The translations under genes were made by a program, and so were the position numbers. From the NCBI RefSeq assembly GCF_000014565.1, contig NC_008268.1, positions 6,824,501 to 6,888,500 of the forward strand: a stretch of DNA of 64,000 bases, in the 5' to 3' direction. The notes under the pieces were generated by a model that saw only the letters and a program-made list of their open reading frames with translations, was not told the origin of the DNA and searched no databases. Below are positions 52,302 through 61,004 of this stretch, piece after piece; position 1 is the first letter of the stretch; each line of letters opens with the position of its first letter. This DNA is from Rhodococcus jostii RHA1 (GTDB lineage: Bacteria; Actinomycetota; Actinomycetes; Mycobacteriales; Mycobacteriaceae).

Positions 52302-54428
52302 ATGTCAGCAGCCGGCGCAGCAGAGGTGACGAGTACCGGTCTCGATCCCGAACAGTCCGCAGCGGTACTCGCTCCCCGGGGCCCGGTGTGTGTGCTGGCG
52401 GGGGCCGGAACAGGGAAGACCCGGACCATCACCCGGCGTATCGCGCACCTCGTGGCCAGTGGGCACGTCGCCGCGGGGCAGGTGCTGGCGGTCACGTTCA
52501 CGGCTCGCGCGGCGGGCGAGATGCGCGGCCGGCTGCGCAGCCTCGGGATCGGCGACGGGGGAGCGCAGGTTCAGGCGCGCACGTTCCACGCCGCCGCACT
52601 GCGACAGCTGAGGTACTTCTGGCCGCAGGTGATCGGCGACACGGAATGGCGGCTGCTGGACCGCAAGTTCGCGGTCGTGTCGTCCGCCGCCGGACGGGTC
52701 GGGTTGTCCACCAGCACGGAGAGCGTCCGCGACCTGGCGAGCGAGATCGAGTGGGCCAAGGCCTCGCTGATCGCGCCGGAGGACTACCCGCGTGCGGTGG
52801 CCAAGTTACGCAGGGAGGCGCCGGTCGACGCCGCGAAGGTCGCCGAGGTCTATCACGGCTACGAGCAGCTCAAGGCCCGCGGCCAGGACGGGATGCTCCT
52901 CGATTTCGACGATCTCCTGCTCCACACGGCGGCGGCGCTCGAGGAGCATTCGGCTGTCGCCGAGGAGTTCCGCGACCGGTACCGGTGCTTCGTGGTGGAC
53001 GAGTACCAGGACGTCACCCCGCTACAGCAGCGTGTCCTCGACGCCTGGCTCGGGGAGCGGGACGACCTCACCGTCGTCGGTGACGCCAACCAGACCATCT
53101 ACTCGTTCACCGGCGCCACACCCAACTACCTGCTCGACTTCTCGCGCCGGTTCCCCGAGGCCACCGTCGTGCGCCTCGAGCGCGACTACCGTTCGACCCC
53201 CGAGGTCGTGTCGATGGCGAACCGGGTGATCGGAGCGGCGCGCGGCAGGATCGCGGGCACCCGTCTGCAGCTGATCGGGCAACGCGACTCCGGACCGGAG
53301 CCGAGTTTCGTCGAGTTCGACGACGAGCCGGCCGAGGCCGCCGGGGTGGCGCGCACGATCAAGCGGCTCATCGCGTCCGGCACTCCGGCCGCGGAGATCG
53401 CGGTCCTGTACCGGATCAACGCCCAGTCCGAGGTGCACGAGCAGGCGCTGACGAAACTCGACATCCCGTACCAGGTCCGGGGCGGAGAGGGATTCTTCAC
53501 GCGTACCGAGGTGCGTCAGGCCGTGGCGGCACTACGTCAGGCCGCAGGTCGCGACGACCTGCCGGATGCGGTCGGCGCCGACCTGGTCACGCTCGTCCGC
53601 GCGGTCCTCGTTCCGCTGGGGCTGACCGACGCGGAACCGGCGGGTGCGCAGGCTCGCGAACGGTGGTCGTCGCTGTCGGCGCTGGTCGCGCTCACCGAGG
53701 AGCAGCTGACCCAGGACCCGGAGTTGACCCTCGACGCGCTGTTGCGTGAACTGAGCCTGCGGGCCGAGGCGCGGCACCCACCCGTCGTGCAGGGTGTGAC
53801 GCTCGCGTCCCTGCACGCCGCCAAGGGGCTCGAATGGGACGCCGTGTTCCTCGTCGGGCTGACCGACGGAACGCTGCCCATCCAGCACGTGCTCGGCGAC
53901 TCCAATTCGGCACCGGACGAGGCCGCCGTCGAGGAGGAGCGCCGGTTGCTGTACGTCGGCGTGACCCGCGCCCGGGAGCACCTGCAGATGTCGTGGGCGC
54001 TGTCCCGGAACGAGGGCGGCCGCAAGTCGCGGCGCCGTTCGCGGTTCCTGCACGGCCTCATCCCCGAGGATTCACCTGCCTCGCGGATCGCGGCGCCCGC
54101 CAAGAGCACCAAGAAGCGTCCACGGTGCCGGCTGTGCGGAAAACAGCTGATCGGGACGACCGCGACCATGCTCGGTCGCTGTGAAGGGTGCCCGTCGAAC
54201 GTCGACGTGGAACTGCTCGAATCGCTGCGGTCGTGGCGGCTCGAGAAGTCGCGGGAGCTGAAGGTTCCGGCGTACGTGGTGTTCAGCGACAACACGTTGA
54301 CGGCTCTCGCCGAGCAGCGACCGCAGGACGATCGCGGGCTCGTCGCGATCCCCGGGATCGGTGCGAAGAAGCTCGAGCAGTTCGGTGAGGACGTCCTCGG
54401 TGTGATCAAGGGAAGCGGTAGTCCCTGA
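52302..54428 (+). CDS. uvrD2: ATP-dependent DNA helicase UvrD2
   Basis: A 708-residue superfamily 1A helicase with Walker [13 protein letters not shown] near residue 28, [16 protein letters not shown] near 232, [17 protein letters not shown] near 258, [19 protein letters not shown] near 500 and [17 protein letters not shown] near 550. A four-cysteine module (CRLCGKQL, then RCEGCPSN) lies near 610-632, followed by an HRDC domain ending in [17 protein letters not shown]. This layout is unique to UvrD2, which in mycobacteria binds Ku-independent repair substrates and is essential mainly through its HRDC part. Several ATGs are possible; 52302 fits best, while 52290 and 52293 would add three or four residues. 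Confidence 0.93.
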   Translation: MSAAGAAEVTSTGLDPEQSAAVLAPRGPVCVLAGAGTGKTRTITRRIAHLVASGHVAAGQVLAVTFTARAAGEMRGRLRSLGIGDGGAQVQARTFHAAALRQLRYFWPQVIGDTEWRLLDRKFAVVSSAAGRVGLSTSTESVRDLASEIEWAKASLIAPEDYPRAVAKLRREAPVDAAKVAEVYHGYEQLKARGQDGMLLDFDDLLLHTAAALEEHSAVAEEFRDRYRCFVVDEYQDVTPLQQRVLDAWLGERDDLTVVGDANQTIYSFTGATPNYLLDFSRRFPEATVVRLERDYRSTPEVVSMANRVIGAARGRIAGTRLQLIGQRDSGPEPSFVEFDDEPAEAAGVARTIKRLIASGTPAAEIAVLYRINAQSEVHEQALTKLDIPYQVRGGEGFFTRTEVRQAVAALRQAAGRDDLPDAVGADLVTLVRAVLVPLGLTDAEPAGAQARERWSSLSALVALTEEQLTQDPELTLDALLRELSLRAEARHPPVVQGVTLASLHAAKGLEWDAVFLVGLTDGTLPIQHVLGDSNSAPDEAAVEEERRLLYVGVTRAREHLQMSWALSRNEGGRKSRRRSRFLHGLIPEDSPASRIAAPAKSTKKRPRCRLCGKQLIGTTATMLGRCEGCPSNVDVELLESLRSWRLEKSRELKVPAYVVFSDNTLTALAEQRPQDDRGLVAIPGIGAKKLEQFGEDVLGVIKGSGSP

Positions 54429-54472
54429 ACGACTCCCGCGCGGTGAGTGAGTAGTGCGCATCACTGCAGGTC

Positions 54473-54510
54473 AAAAATAGGTTGTGCGGTTCTGGAGAAT
54501 TGCCTACTGT
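54473..54510 (+). promoter_or_regulatory. whiB7 promoter with AT-rich WhiB7 element
   Basis: AAAAAT at 54473-54478, then a -35 TTGTGC at 54482-54487, a 17-base spacer and a -10 TACTGT at 54505-54510. An AT-rich element just upstream of the -35 is the known feature of promoters activated by WhiB7 with the main sigma factor, so whiB7 would activate itself here. The start of transcription is predicted near 54517, giving a leader of almost 400 bases. Confidence 0.72.
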
Positions 54511-54577
54511 GGTTTCAGTGCGCGGGGAGACCCGTGTGGTTCACATCGGATCGAGAAGAAATGGAGGTGGCAGTGAA

Positions 54578-54742
54578 ATGACGAAGTACCAAGCACATGA
54601 GACGGCAGTCGCTGCTGCCTCCGCACTGTTCGGCATGAACGCGGCGGAAGCGGCACCGGCGATTGTCTGGTCGGCAGCCCGTCGTCGTCCCGCAGCAGCA
54701 GTCGAGTCCGTGTATCGGAGTTGTCGAGGAATTCCTCGGTAG
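54578..54742 (+). CDS. Upstream open reading frame in the whiB7 leader (54 residues)
   Basis: An ATG with GGAGG nearby opens a 54-residue frame, beginning MTKYQAHETAVAAASALF and ending in an arginine-rich tail (SAARRRPAAAVESVYR), that stops 21 bases before a strong hairpin. In mycobacteria the whiB7 leader carries a translated upstream frame whose stalling by antibiotics relieves attenuation. Placement here fits that role. The encoded peptide itself may have no function. Confidence 0.6.
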   Translation: MTKYQAHETAVAAASALFGMNAAEAAPAIVWSAARRRPAAAVESVYRSCRGIPR

Positions 54743-54763
54743 GCCAACTCCCACCGTCTTTTC

Positions 54764-54797
54764 AAGGCCACGGACCCGCATCGCGGACCGTGGCCTT
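54764..54797 (+). terminator. Attenuator-like hairpin in the whiB7 leader
   Basis: AAGGCCACGG pairs with CCGTGGCCTT, with further partial pairing inside, and a short U-containing tail. It lies between the upstream reading frame and whiB7, so it is suited to stop transcription before whiB7 unless ribosomes stall upstream. Confidence 0.65.
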
Positions 54798-54899
54798 TGT
54801 AGTTCGAGCACCTTTCCCGCTCGCAGCCTCGGCTCTGGTTCGCACCCACTTCATCGAACCGAAGAATTGACCGTCGCAATGAGAGCAGAGGAGAAGGAC

Positions 54900-55220
54900 G
54901 TGTCTACCGTGACATGCCGAGGGGTATCCGAAACCTCAACCGCCACAAGCGGATTTGTTCAGATAGTGTCCGCGCGTGGTGACCTGCCCTGCCGGGTCGA
55001 TGATCCCGACCTGTGGTTTGCGGATTCTCCCACCGAGCTGGAACAGGCGAAGGCGCTGTGCGCGTCCTGCCCGATCCGCTCCCGCTGCCTCGACGCGGCC
55101 CTCGATCGGGGTGAGCCGTGGGGCGTGTGGGGTGGGGAGATCTTCGACCAGGGTGTCGTGATCGCCCGCAAGCGTCCCCGGGGACGTCCGCGCAAGACTC
55201 AGACTCTGGTCTGTGCGTAG
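54900..55220 (+). CDS. whiB7: Iron-sulfur transcription factor WhiB7
   Basis: A 106-residue WhiB protein, the regulator of intrinsic antibiotic resistance. Four cysteines: LPCRVDDPDLWFAD, ALCASCPI and RCLDAALD. The EPWGVWGGEIFD turn contacts the main sigma factor, and the AT-hook KRPRGRPRK binds AT-rich DNA; this combination marks WhiB7. GTG at 54900 with AGGAGAAGG close upstream is preferred; an ATG at 54879 would add seven residues. It lies between uvrD2 and the ABC1 kinase as in M. tuberculosis. Confidence 0.92.
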   Translation: MSTVTCRGVSETSTATSGFVQIVSARGDLPCRVDDPDLWFADSPTELEQAKALCASCPIRSRCLDAALDRGEPWGVWGGEIFDQGVVIARKRPRGRPRKTQTLVCA

Positions 55221-55244
55221 AAACCGGTACGGGGCGGGAGAATT

Positions 55245-55291
55245 CGGGCGTTCGCCCGGCCACTCACACGAGTGGTCCGGGCGAACGCCCG
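55245..55291. terminator. Bidirectional hairpin terminator between whiB7 and the ABC1 kinase
   Basis: A stem of about 20 base pairs starting CGGGCGTTCGCCCGG with an ACAC loop, between convergent genes. One position is unpaired in the stem. Confidence 0.8.
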
Positions 55292-55307
55292 TTCTGTGTC
55301 TTCGAGG

Positions 55308-56645
55308 TCAGACGGTGTCTTCGTCCTCGGGTGCAGGCTCGGCGAACCCGGGGAGCCACCGCGTGAGGATCTCCATGTACGGCGCGTACGCGTCCAGCTG
55401 AGCGCAGATTCCCACCGAGCCGACGAGAACCCGGAAGATCATCAGGTACTCCGCCGGCAGATTCAGTGCCCGGGCCGTCCGGAACTGCGCACTGTTGAAG
55501 TCGGTCGCGGAACCCGCGGCCTTCTGCAGCCAGGCACGGGTGAAGTGGAACGATTCGGTGCGTATCGGGTCGGTGACGGGACGCAGGTAGTCTGCGATCT
55601 CCTTGTCGGTGACCGTCCGGCCGGGCAGAACGAATCCGTTGGCGTGCAGCAACTCCGTCAGTTCGTCGAACTGCTCGTGGAGCGCCAGCCGGACCATGGA
55701 CCCGAGCACCGGGGGAAGACCGTGCGGAAACGGTGCCGCGGCACCGAAATCGATGACACCGAGGCGGCCGTCGCTGTGCAACATGAAGTTGCCCGGATGC
55801 GGATCGCAGTGGAGCAGGCCGACGCGGGTGGGGGAGGCGAAGTGGAACTCCGCGAGCAGTGCACCCGCGGTGTTGCGTTCCTCGGGGGTGCCGTCGGCGA
55901 TGATGGCCGACAGCGGCTTCGCCGACATCCACTCGGTGACCACCACCTTGGGGGCACTGGCGACCACGTGCGGAACCGCGAATTGTGGATCCCCGTCGTA
56001 CACCTTGGCGAAGCGGCGCTGATTGTTCGCCTCGATCCGGTAGTCGAGTTCTTCCTCGGTGCGGGCCGTGAACTCGTCGATGACCGGGCGCACGTCGACG
56101 CCGGGCATGACCGAGGCGAACAGTCCCGCGAACCGGCCGAGCGTCTTCAGGTCGGCGCGCAGCGCCTCGTCGGCGCCGGGGTACTGAACCTTGACGGCCA
56201 CGTCGCGACCGTCGGCCCACAAGGCGCGGTGCACCTGGCCGATGCTGGCCGATGCGGTCGGGGTGTCGTCGAACGACTGGAACCGGTCACGCCACTTGGT
56301 GCCCAGCTGCTGGTCGAGCATTCTGTGGACGGCCCGCGCGGGCAGGGGAGGCGCCTGCGCCTGCAGCTTGTTCAGCGATTCACGGTAGGGTTCCGCGAAC
56401 TCCTCGGGGATCGCCGCCTCCATGACGCTGAGCGCCTGCCCCAGTTTCATGGCGCCGCCCTTGAGTTCGCCGAGGACCGCGAACAATTGCTCGGCGGCCT
56501 TCGCGCTCAGCTGGGCGTCGATCTCGTCCTTGTCACCGCCGGTCAGCTTCCGGCCGAAGCCCATCGCGGCACGCCCCGCGATCCCCAACGGGATGCTCGC
56601 GAGTTTGGCGGTGCGGGCGGAACTCCTGCGGGGGATGTCGGACAC
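55308..56645 (-). CDS. ABC1/UbiB-family atypical kinase (Rv3197-like)
   Basis: A 445-residue atypical kinase. The family signature KxGQ motif is LKGGAMKLGQALSVME near residue 66; the Ala-rich loop ASASIGQVHRA near 124, the ATP lysine in VAVKVQYPG, the HCDPHPGNFMLH catalytic loop near 280 and GVIDFGAAAP near 297 follow. Family members act in isoprenoid-quinone biology or stress; in mycobacteria Rv3197 lies beside whiB7 and is part of its regulon, which hints at drug tolerance. GTG at 56645 gives the conserved start SDIPRRSSAR. It lies 14 bases after the ThiF-like gene. Confidence 0.88.
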   Translation of the reverse strand: MSDIPRRSSARTAKLASIPLGIAGRAAMGFGRKLTGGDKDEIDAQLSAKAAEQLFAVLGELKGGAMKLGQALSVMEAAIPEEFAEPYRESLNKLQAQAPPLPARAVHRMLDQQLGTKWRDRFQSFDDTPTASASIGQVHRALWADGRDVAVKVQYPGADEALRADLKTLGRFAGLFASVMPGVDVRPVIDEFTARTEEELDYRIEANNQRRFAKVYDGDPQFAVPHVVASAPKVVVTEWMSAKPLSAIIADGTPEERNTAGALLAEFHFASPTRVGLLHCDPHPGNFMLHSDGRLGVIDFGAAAPFPHGLPPVLGSMVRLALHEQFDELTELLHANGFVLPGRTVTDKEIADYLRPVTDPIRTESFHFTRAWLQKAAGSATDFNSAQFRTARALNLPAEYLMIFRVLVGSVGICAQLDAYAPYMEILTRWLPGFAEPAPEDEDTV

Positions 56646-56659
56646 CCCACCATCATGCA

Positions 56660-57574
56660 TCATGACCGAAGCCGGTTCGATTCGCCCACGGCGGGTGCCA
56701 GATACGTGCAGCTGCAGCTCGCCTGCCGTGGCCAGCGCCGGGTCGATAGCCGGTGCGCGCCGAGATCGATCTCGAGCGTCGCGTCGAGGCTGCTGGGCGG
56801 CGCGCCTCGCGGAGCGGCCAAGACGGCTTCGAGTTGGCCGAGGGCGACTGCTGCCGTGGCCATGATCACGGCGGGGCTCGCGTGCCCGACCGTCCCGAGG
56901 AGCTGAGCGGACAGGTGCGGCCAGTCCTCGTCGTACGCGGCACGGAGGAGGTCGGCGCACCGTAGGCAACTGGTGTGGCCCGGGAGCACCAGAGGGCCGA
57001 CCACACCGCGGCCGTCACGCAGCCGGACCTGCAGGTGCGGTATGCCGTTCTGGACCAGATCCGCGACGAGCCGAGGTTCTGCCACCAGATCGTCCGCGAG
57101 TACGACGCACAGAACGTTCCACCGCCGGACGTCGCTGTCGGCGGAATAGCGGAAGGAGCGGGAGACCCGGATACCGCCGTCCGTGAGCCCGGCCGACACC
57201 GCATCCGACAGCGGGCCGCGCCCGTGCACGCGAATCGGGATCGTGTCCGCGACGGGGGACGTGCCTGCGACATCGATCAGACCGGCCCGGTCGAGGTCGC
57301 CGAGCAGTTTCGACACGTCTGTGGGCGCCAGGCCGTACCCGACGGCGGTCCACAGGATGTGCGGCCGCGAGTTCTTGCCGTCGAGCAGTCGGACGACGGC
57401 CAGGAGTTGCTCGGTCCGGACCCCGGGCGGCGGGGCGAGTACGAGCGCGCGTTCGGGATCCCAGCCGAACTGCACCCGCCCGTCGGGGCGGACGAGTACG
57501 GCGATCCGGGGATCGAGAGTGACACCGACGTGCGGTGTGGGCTGGATGGTCACACGCTGAGGATCGCAGGCCAC
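56660..57574 (-). CDS. ThiF/cyclodehydratase-like E1 domain protein (Rv3196-like)
   Basis: A 304-residue protein related to the ThiF-like E1 and leader-peptide-binding proteins of azole-forming (TOMM) systems. Zinc-type cysteines are in HTSCLRCADLLRAAYD near residue 205 and SCSCTYL near the end. The nucleotide-binding loop is degenerate (IRVHGRGPLSDAVS), so activity is doubtful. No YcaO partner or small precursor peptide is seen nearby. Orthologues lie at the same site in mycobacteria, with no known function. The start is GTG at 57574 or GTG at 57553. Confidence 0.75.
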   Translation of the reverse strand: MACDPQRVTIQPTPHVGVTLDPRIAVLVRPDGRVQFGWDPERALVLAPPPGVRTEQLLAVVRLLDGKNSRPHILWTAVGYGLAPTDVSKLLGDLDRAGLIDVAGTSPVADTIPIRVHGRGPLSDAVSAGLTDGGIRVSRSFRYSADSDVRRWNVLCVVLADDLVAEPRLVADLVQNGIPHLQVRLRDGRGVVGPLVLPGHTSCLRCADLLRAAYDEDWPHLSAQLLGTVGHASPAVIMATAAVALGQLEAVLAAPRGAPPSSLDATLEIDLGAHRLSTRRWPRQASCSCTYLAPAVGESNRLRS

Positions 57575-57671
57575 GACCGGGCATCAGCGCCGAAAACGCG
57601 GGTTGTCCACAGGCCGAAACATGCCTCGACCTGCAGACTTCCCGCTATCGAAAATTGGTGGGATCGGAAGG

Positions 57672-59099
57672 TCAGGACTCGGACTCGTCGTCTTTGCCGG
57701 ACTTGCCGCGTTCGGCTTCCTCGGCCCGCTCGCGCGCCTCGGTTGCCTCCAGCTGTGCCATCGGATTGTCGAAGTCGCCGCCGTCGCCGCCGCCTAGCAC
57801 ACGTTCGACGAACGCATCCGGGCTGTCGAGATCGGATGAGTCGGGCAACAGGTCGGGGTGGGCCCACACACCGTCACGGGCATCGACGGTCGACTCGGAC
57901 GTGAGGCGAGTCCACAGCTGCGCGGCCTCCCGGACCTTGCGAGGACGCAGTTCGAGTCCGACGAGCGTCGCGAACGTCTGCTCGGCGGGTCCACCGGTCG
58001 CACGCCTGCGGCGCAGCGTCTCGCTGAGGGCCGCGACGCCGGGGAGTCGGTCGTTCAGTGCCGACGCGACGACGACCTCGACCCAGCCCTCGATGAGGGC
58101 GAGCAGCGTCTCGAGTCGCTCGAGAGCCTGCTTCTGCTCGGGTGTGGTCTGCGGTTCGAATGCGCCCTGCTGCAGGATGTTCTCGAGCTGCGACGGATCG
58201 GTCAGTGCAGACGGGTCGAGTCCCTTCGCCATGTCCTCGATGGCCGAGAAGTCCATCGTGATGCCGCGGGCGTACTCCTCGACGGTGGCGAGAAGACGCT
58301 GACGCAGCCACGGGACGTGGCTGTACAGGCGCTGGTAGGCGGCCTCCCGTGCGGCGAGGAAGACGAGGATCTCGCGGTAGGGCTGTTCGAGGCCCTTGCT
58401 GAACCGCTCCACCGCGGCGGGGAGCAGTGCGCCAGTGCCTGCCGGACCGAGGGGGAGACCGATGTCGGTGGAGGTGAGCACCTCCTTGGACAGCTGCCCC
58501 AGGGCCTGGCCGAGCTGGGAGCCGAACGCGAGGCCACCCATCTGGCTCATCATGCCGATCATCGGGCCTGCCATCTGCTGCGCTTCCTCGGGCAGCCCCT
58601 GCACCCACATGCCGGACACCTTCTCCGCGACCGGGTCGCACAGCCGCTTCCAGGTGTCGAGAGTGTTGTCGAGCCAGTCGTTGGGCGTCCACGCGACGGT
58701 CTTCGTTGCGCCCGCGGGCAGCGTCGTCGCGGCATCGAGCCACAGTTCCGCGAGCCGTGAGGCATCGGCGATCGCCTCGGAGTTGCCCTGGGTGATGGGA
58801 GCGACGGACCCCATCTGCTGGCGCGCGAGCTTCTTCGCGATCTCGTAGTTGACCGGGCCGGTCTGCTCACCGGAGCCCATCGACGTGCCCATCCCGCTCA
58901 GCATCTGGCCGAACTGGGTCAGCATCTGGCCGAGGGCGGCCGGGTCGAAGCCCCCGGCGGGGAAACCACCCGCCCCGAAACCGAAGTCGTCGGAACCGCC
59001 CGCGTTCTTGTCGCGGTCGGGCCCGTTCTGATCCCCCGTGTTCTTGTCACGATCGGGATCGTCGTCGGGTTTGGAGAAGCCGAAGGGCGGATTGCTCAT
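57672..59099 (-). CDS. DUF2342 (zincin-like) protein, Rv3195-like
   Basis: A 475-residue soluble protein. The N-terminal 50 residues are low-complexity (DPDRDKN repeats, GFGAGGFPAGGFD). The core has MAGPMIGMMSQMGGLAFGSQ near 190 and the zincin-like region REAAYQRLYSHVPWLRQRL near 255, with LIEGWVEVV near 345. Canonical zinc histidines in these positions (HQRL and EGHxE of relatives) read Tyr and Trp, so a zinc site is doubtful. The C-terminus is acidic and charged. It is the divergent partner of the PDZ protease gene, as in M. tuberculosis. Confidence 0.78.
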   Translation of the reverse strand: MSNPPFGFSKPDDDPDRDKNTGDQNGPDRDKNAGGSDDFGFGAGGFPAGGFDPAALGQMLTQFGQMLSGMGTSMGSGEQTGPVNYEIAKKLARQQMGSVAPITQGNSEAIADASRLAELWLDAATTLPAGATKTVAWTPNDWLDNTLDTWKRLCDPVAEKVSGMWVQGLPEEAQQMAGPMIGMMSQMGGLAFGSQLGQALGQLSKEVLTSTDIGLPLGPAGTGALLPAAVERFSKGLEQPYREILVFLAAREAAYQRLYSHVPWLRQRLLATVEEYARGITMDFSAIEDMAKGLDPSALTDPSQLENILQQGAFEPQTTPEQKQALERLETLLALIEGWVEVVVASALNDRLPGVAALSETLRRRRATGGPAEQTFATLVGLELRPRKVREAAQLWTRLTSESTVDARDGVWAHPDLLPDSSDLDSPDAFVERVLGGGDGGDFDNPMAQLEATEARERAEEAERGKSGKDDESES

Positions 59100-59211
59100 G
59101 ACTCAACGGTACAAGGCGCGTGGTTCCGTGGTGTCCACCTCGTCACGCTGACGGCGAACACGCGGACGGCCGACAACGGTGTCCACGTGTTCGCGCTCTA
59201 CGCTGGTCCAG

Positions 59212-60234
59212 GTGAATCGACGGATCGTGACGCTTCTGGCTGCGCTGGCCCCGATCGTGGTACTCGGAATTCTCGGCACGGTGATCACGGTGCCGTACGT
59301 GGCCCTCGGGCCGGGACCCACGTTCAACACACTCGGCGAAGTGGGGGGTGAGGAAGTCGTCGCCATCGAGGGAACGGAGGTCGACGACACCACCGGCCAC
59401 CTCAACATGACGACGGTCGCCGTGCGCGACGACCTCAACGTGTTCGAAGCGTTCGGGTTGTGGGCCAGTGGGCGTCAGGGCATCGTCCCCCGCGAAGAGG
59501 TGTACCCGCCGGACAAGTCGAAGGACGAGGTCAAACAGGAGAACGACGCCGACTTCCAGCAGTCGGAGGACAGCGCCGAACTCGCGGCGCTCCACTTCCT
59601 GGGTAAGCCGGTGGACCTGCGGATCGCCAAGGTCGGTGAGGACGGACCGTCCCAGGGACTGCTGCGCGAGGGCGACGTAATGGTGAGTGTCGACGGAAAG
59701 CCGGTCTCGACGGTCGGTGGCGTGCAGGAGGCGGTGGCCGATGTGCCCCCGAACACGGAGGTGCCGATCGTGATCCGGCGCGACGGCGCCGAGACGACGG
59801 TGCGGGTGGTGCTCGGCGCACGCCCGGACGACGAGTCCAAGGGCTACCTGGGGATCACTCCCGAGGAGATCCCGGACGTCCCGTTCACGATCGACTTCAA
59901 CCTCGCCGACGTGGGCGGCCCCTCGGCAGGGCTCATGTTCACCCTCGCCGTGATCGACAAACTCAGCCCGGGCGAACTCAACGGCGGCAAGTTCGTCGCC
60001 GGCACCGGCACGATCGACTCCGACGGCGACGTCGGCCCCATCGGCGGCATCAAGTACAAGTTGATCGCCGCGGAGGAGGCGGGCGCCGAGACGTTCCTCG
60101 TGCCGGCGAAGAACTGCGACGAGGCACGCCAGGGTGCGCCCGACGGGCTCCGGCTGGTGAAGGTCGAGAACCTCGACGGCGCCGTCGACGCGCTCGAGGC
60201 GATCAATACCGGAGCCGACGCGCCGCACTGCTGA
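59212..60234 (+). CDS. PDZ domain and Lon-like (S16) serine protease, membrane-anchored (Rv3194c-like)
   Basis: A 340-residue protein: transmembrane anchor near residues 8-28 (TLLAALAPIVVLGILGTVI), a PDZ domain near 120-215 (GPSQGLLREGDVMVSVDGK), and a Lon protease domain with the catalytic Ser in GGPSAGLMFTLAVID near 243 and the Lys in GGIKYKLIAAEEAGA near 285. It would cleave extracytoplasmic or membrane proteins; the substrate is unknown. The GTG is seven bases after a TACGCT -10 box, indicating a leaderless transcript, and gives the length expected for this family. Confidence 0.9.
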   Translation: MNRRIVTLLAALAPIVVLGILGTVITVPYVALGPGPTFNTLGEVGGEEVVAIEGTEVDDTTGHLNMTTVAVRDDLNVFEAFGLWASGRQGIVPREEVYPPDKSKDEVKQENDADFQQSEDSAELAALHFLGKPVDLRIAKVGEDGPSQGLLREGDVMVSVDGKPVSTVGGVQEAVADVPPNTEVPIVIRRDGAETTVRVVLGARPDDESKGYLGITPEEIPDVPFTIDFNLADVGGPSAGLMFTLAVIDKLSPGELNGGKFVAGTGTIDSDGDVGPIGGIKYKLIAAEEAGAETFLVPAKNCDEARQGAPDGLRLVKVENLDGAVDALEAINTGADAPHC

Positions 60235-60238
60235 GCGG

Positions 60239-60850
60239 TCAGTCCTCCTCGGTCGCGTCGAGGGTGGCGTACAACGCGCTGATGAGATTCGGCGCCAGAT
60301 CCTCGTAGGTGAGCAGTTCGATCCCGGCGTACGGGTCGGCGTCCTCGTCGGGGCGCAACTGCATCAGGCACAACGACGGTCCGTCGCGCAGCACGGCGGC
60401 GATCAACCGGGCGGACCGGCGGTCGGGATGCGACTCGGCCGCGGCCCGCGCGGCGTCGTCGGCGGCGTCGCGATCGGACAGCAGGGGGACGAGCGCGTCG
60501 TCGAGGTCGGACTCCGCCTCGGGCGGCAGAACGACGATCTCCTGCACGAGGGCGCACCCCACCACGGACTCCGGCCAGCTGGTGGTGGCGAGGAACTCGT
60601 CGAGTGCGCGCGACCCGCCGTCGATGTCGTCGGGGAACGGATCCTGTTCCACCGGGGTCAATTCCGAGCCGTCGGCGAGCTGGTCGAGCAGGCTCGGTTC
60701 GGCGGCCGCGAGCAGTTCGGTCGGGACGAGTGCGAACATCTGGGGCGGCTGATCCCACCCTCCGGCATCGACGAATTCGACCACCTCGCGCACACAGCGG
60801 GCGAGGGCGTCCGTCTCTCTGTTCACATTCTCTTCACTCACGAGACCCAT
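60239..60850 (-). CDS. PPA1309 family protein
   Basis: A 203-residue acidic cytoplasmic protein without membrane segments. The patterns FVDAGGWDQPPQMFALVPT near residue 25 and a region ending in SARLIAAVLRDGPSLCLMQL near 165 match the actinobacterial PPA1309 family, whose function is unknown. It ends four bases from the convergent protease gene. ATG at 60850 with GGGGGTG-type purines upstream; a GTG at 60841 is also possible. Confidence 0.75.
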   Translation of the reverse strand: MGLVSEENVNRETDALARCVREVVEFVDAGGWDQPPQMFALVPTELLAAAEPSLLDQLADGSELTPVEQDPFPDDIDGGSRALDEFLATTSWPESVVGCALVQEIVVLPPEAESDLDDALVPLLSDRDAADDAARAAAESHPDRRSARLIAAVLRDGPSLCLMQLRPDEDADPYAGIELLTYEDLAPNLISALYATLDATEED

Positions 60851-61004
60851 CTTCGCACCCCCGGCACAGGACCGACGGCCGCATCTCCCGGTTGTTACGT
60901 AGAGTGGGACGAAACGGTCACGCCCTTGCTGTTCGGGTGTGGACGAACGAACGGTGCAGTTGATCGCGGCGCGACAGCGTCGCCGAGTTCTTGGAGTGTG
61001 GCAC

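Noticed and set aside
56660..57574. Azole-peptide (TOMM) biosynthetic cluster
   Set aside because: No YcaO, dehydrogenase, precursor or transporter gene within reach; neighbours are conserved housekeeping-type genes.
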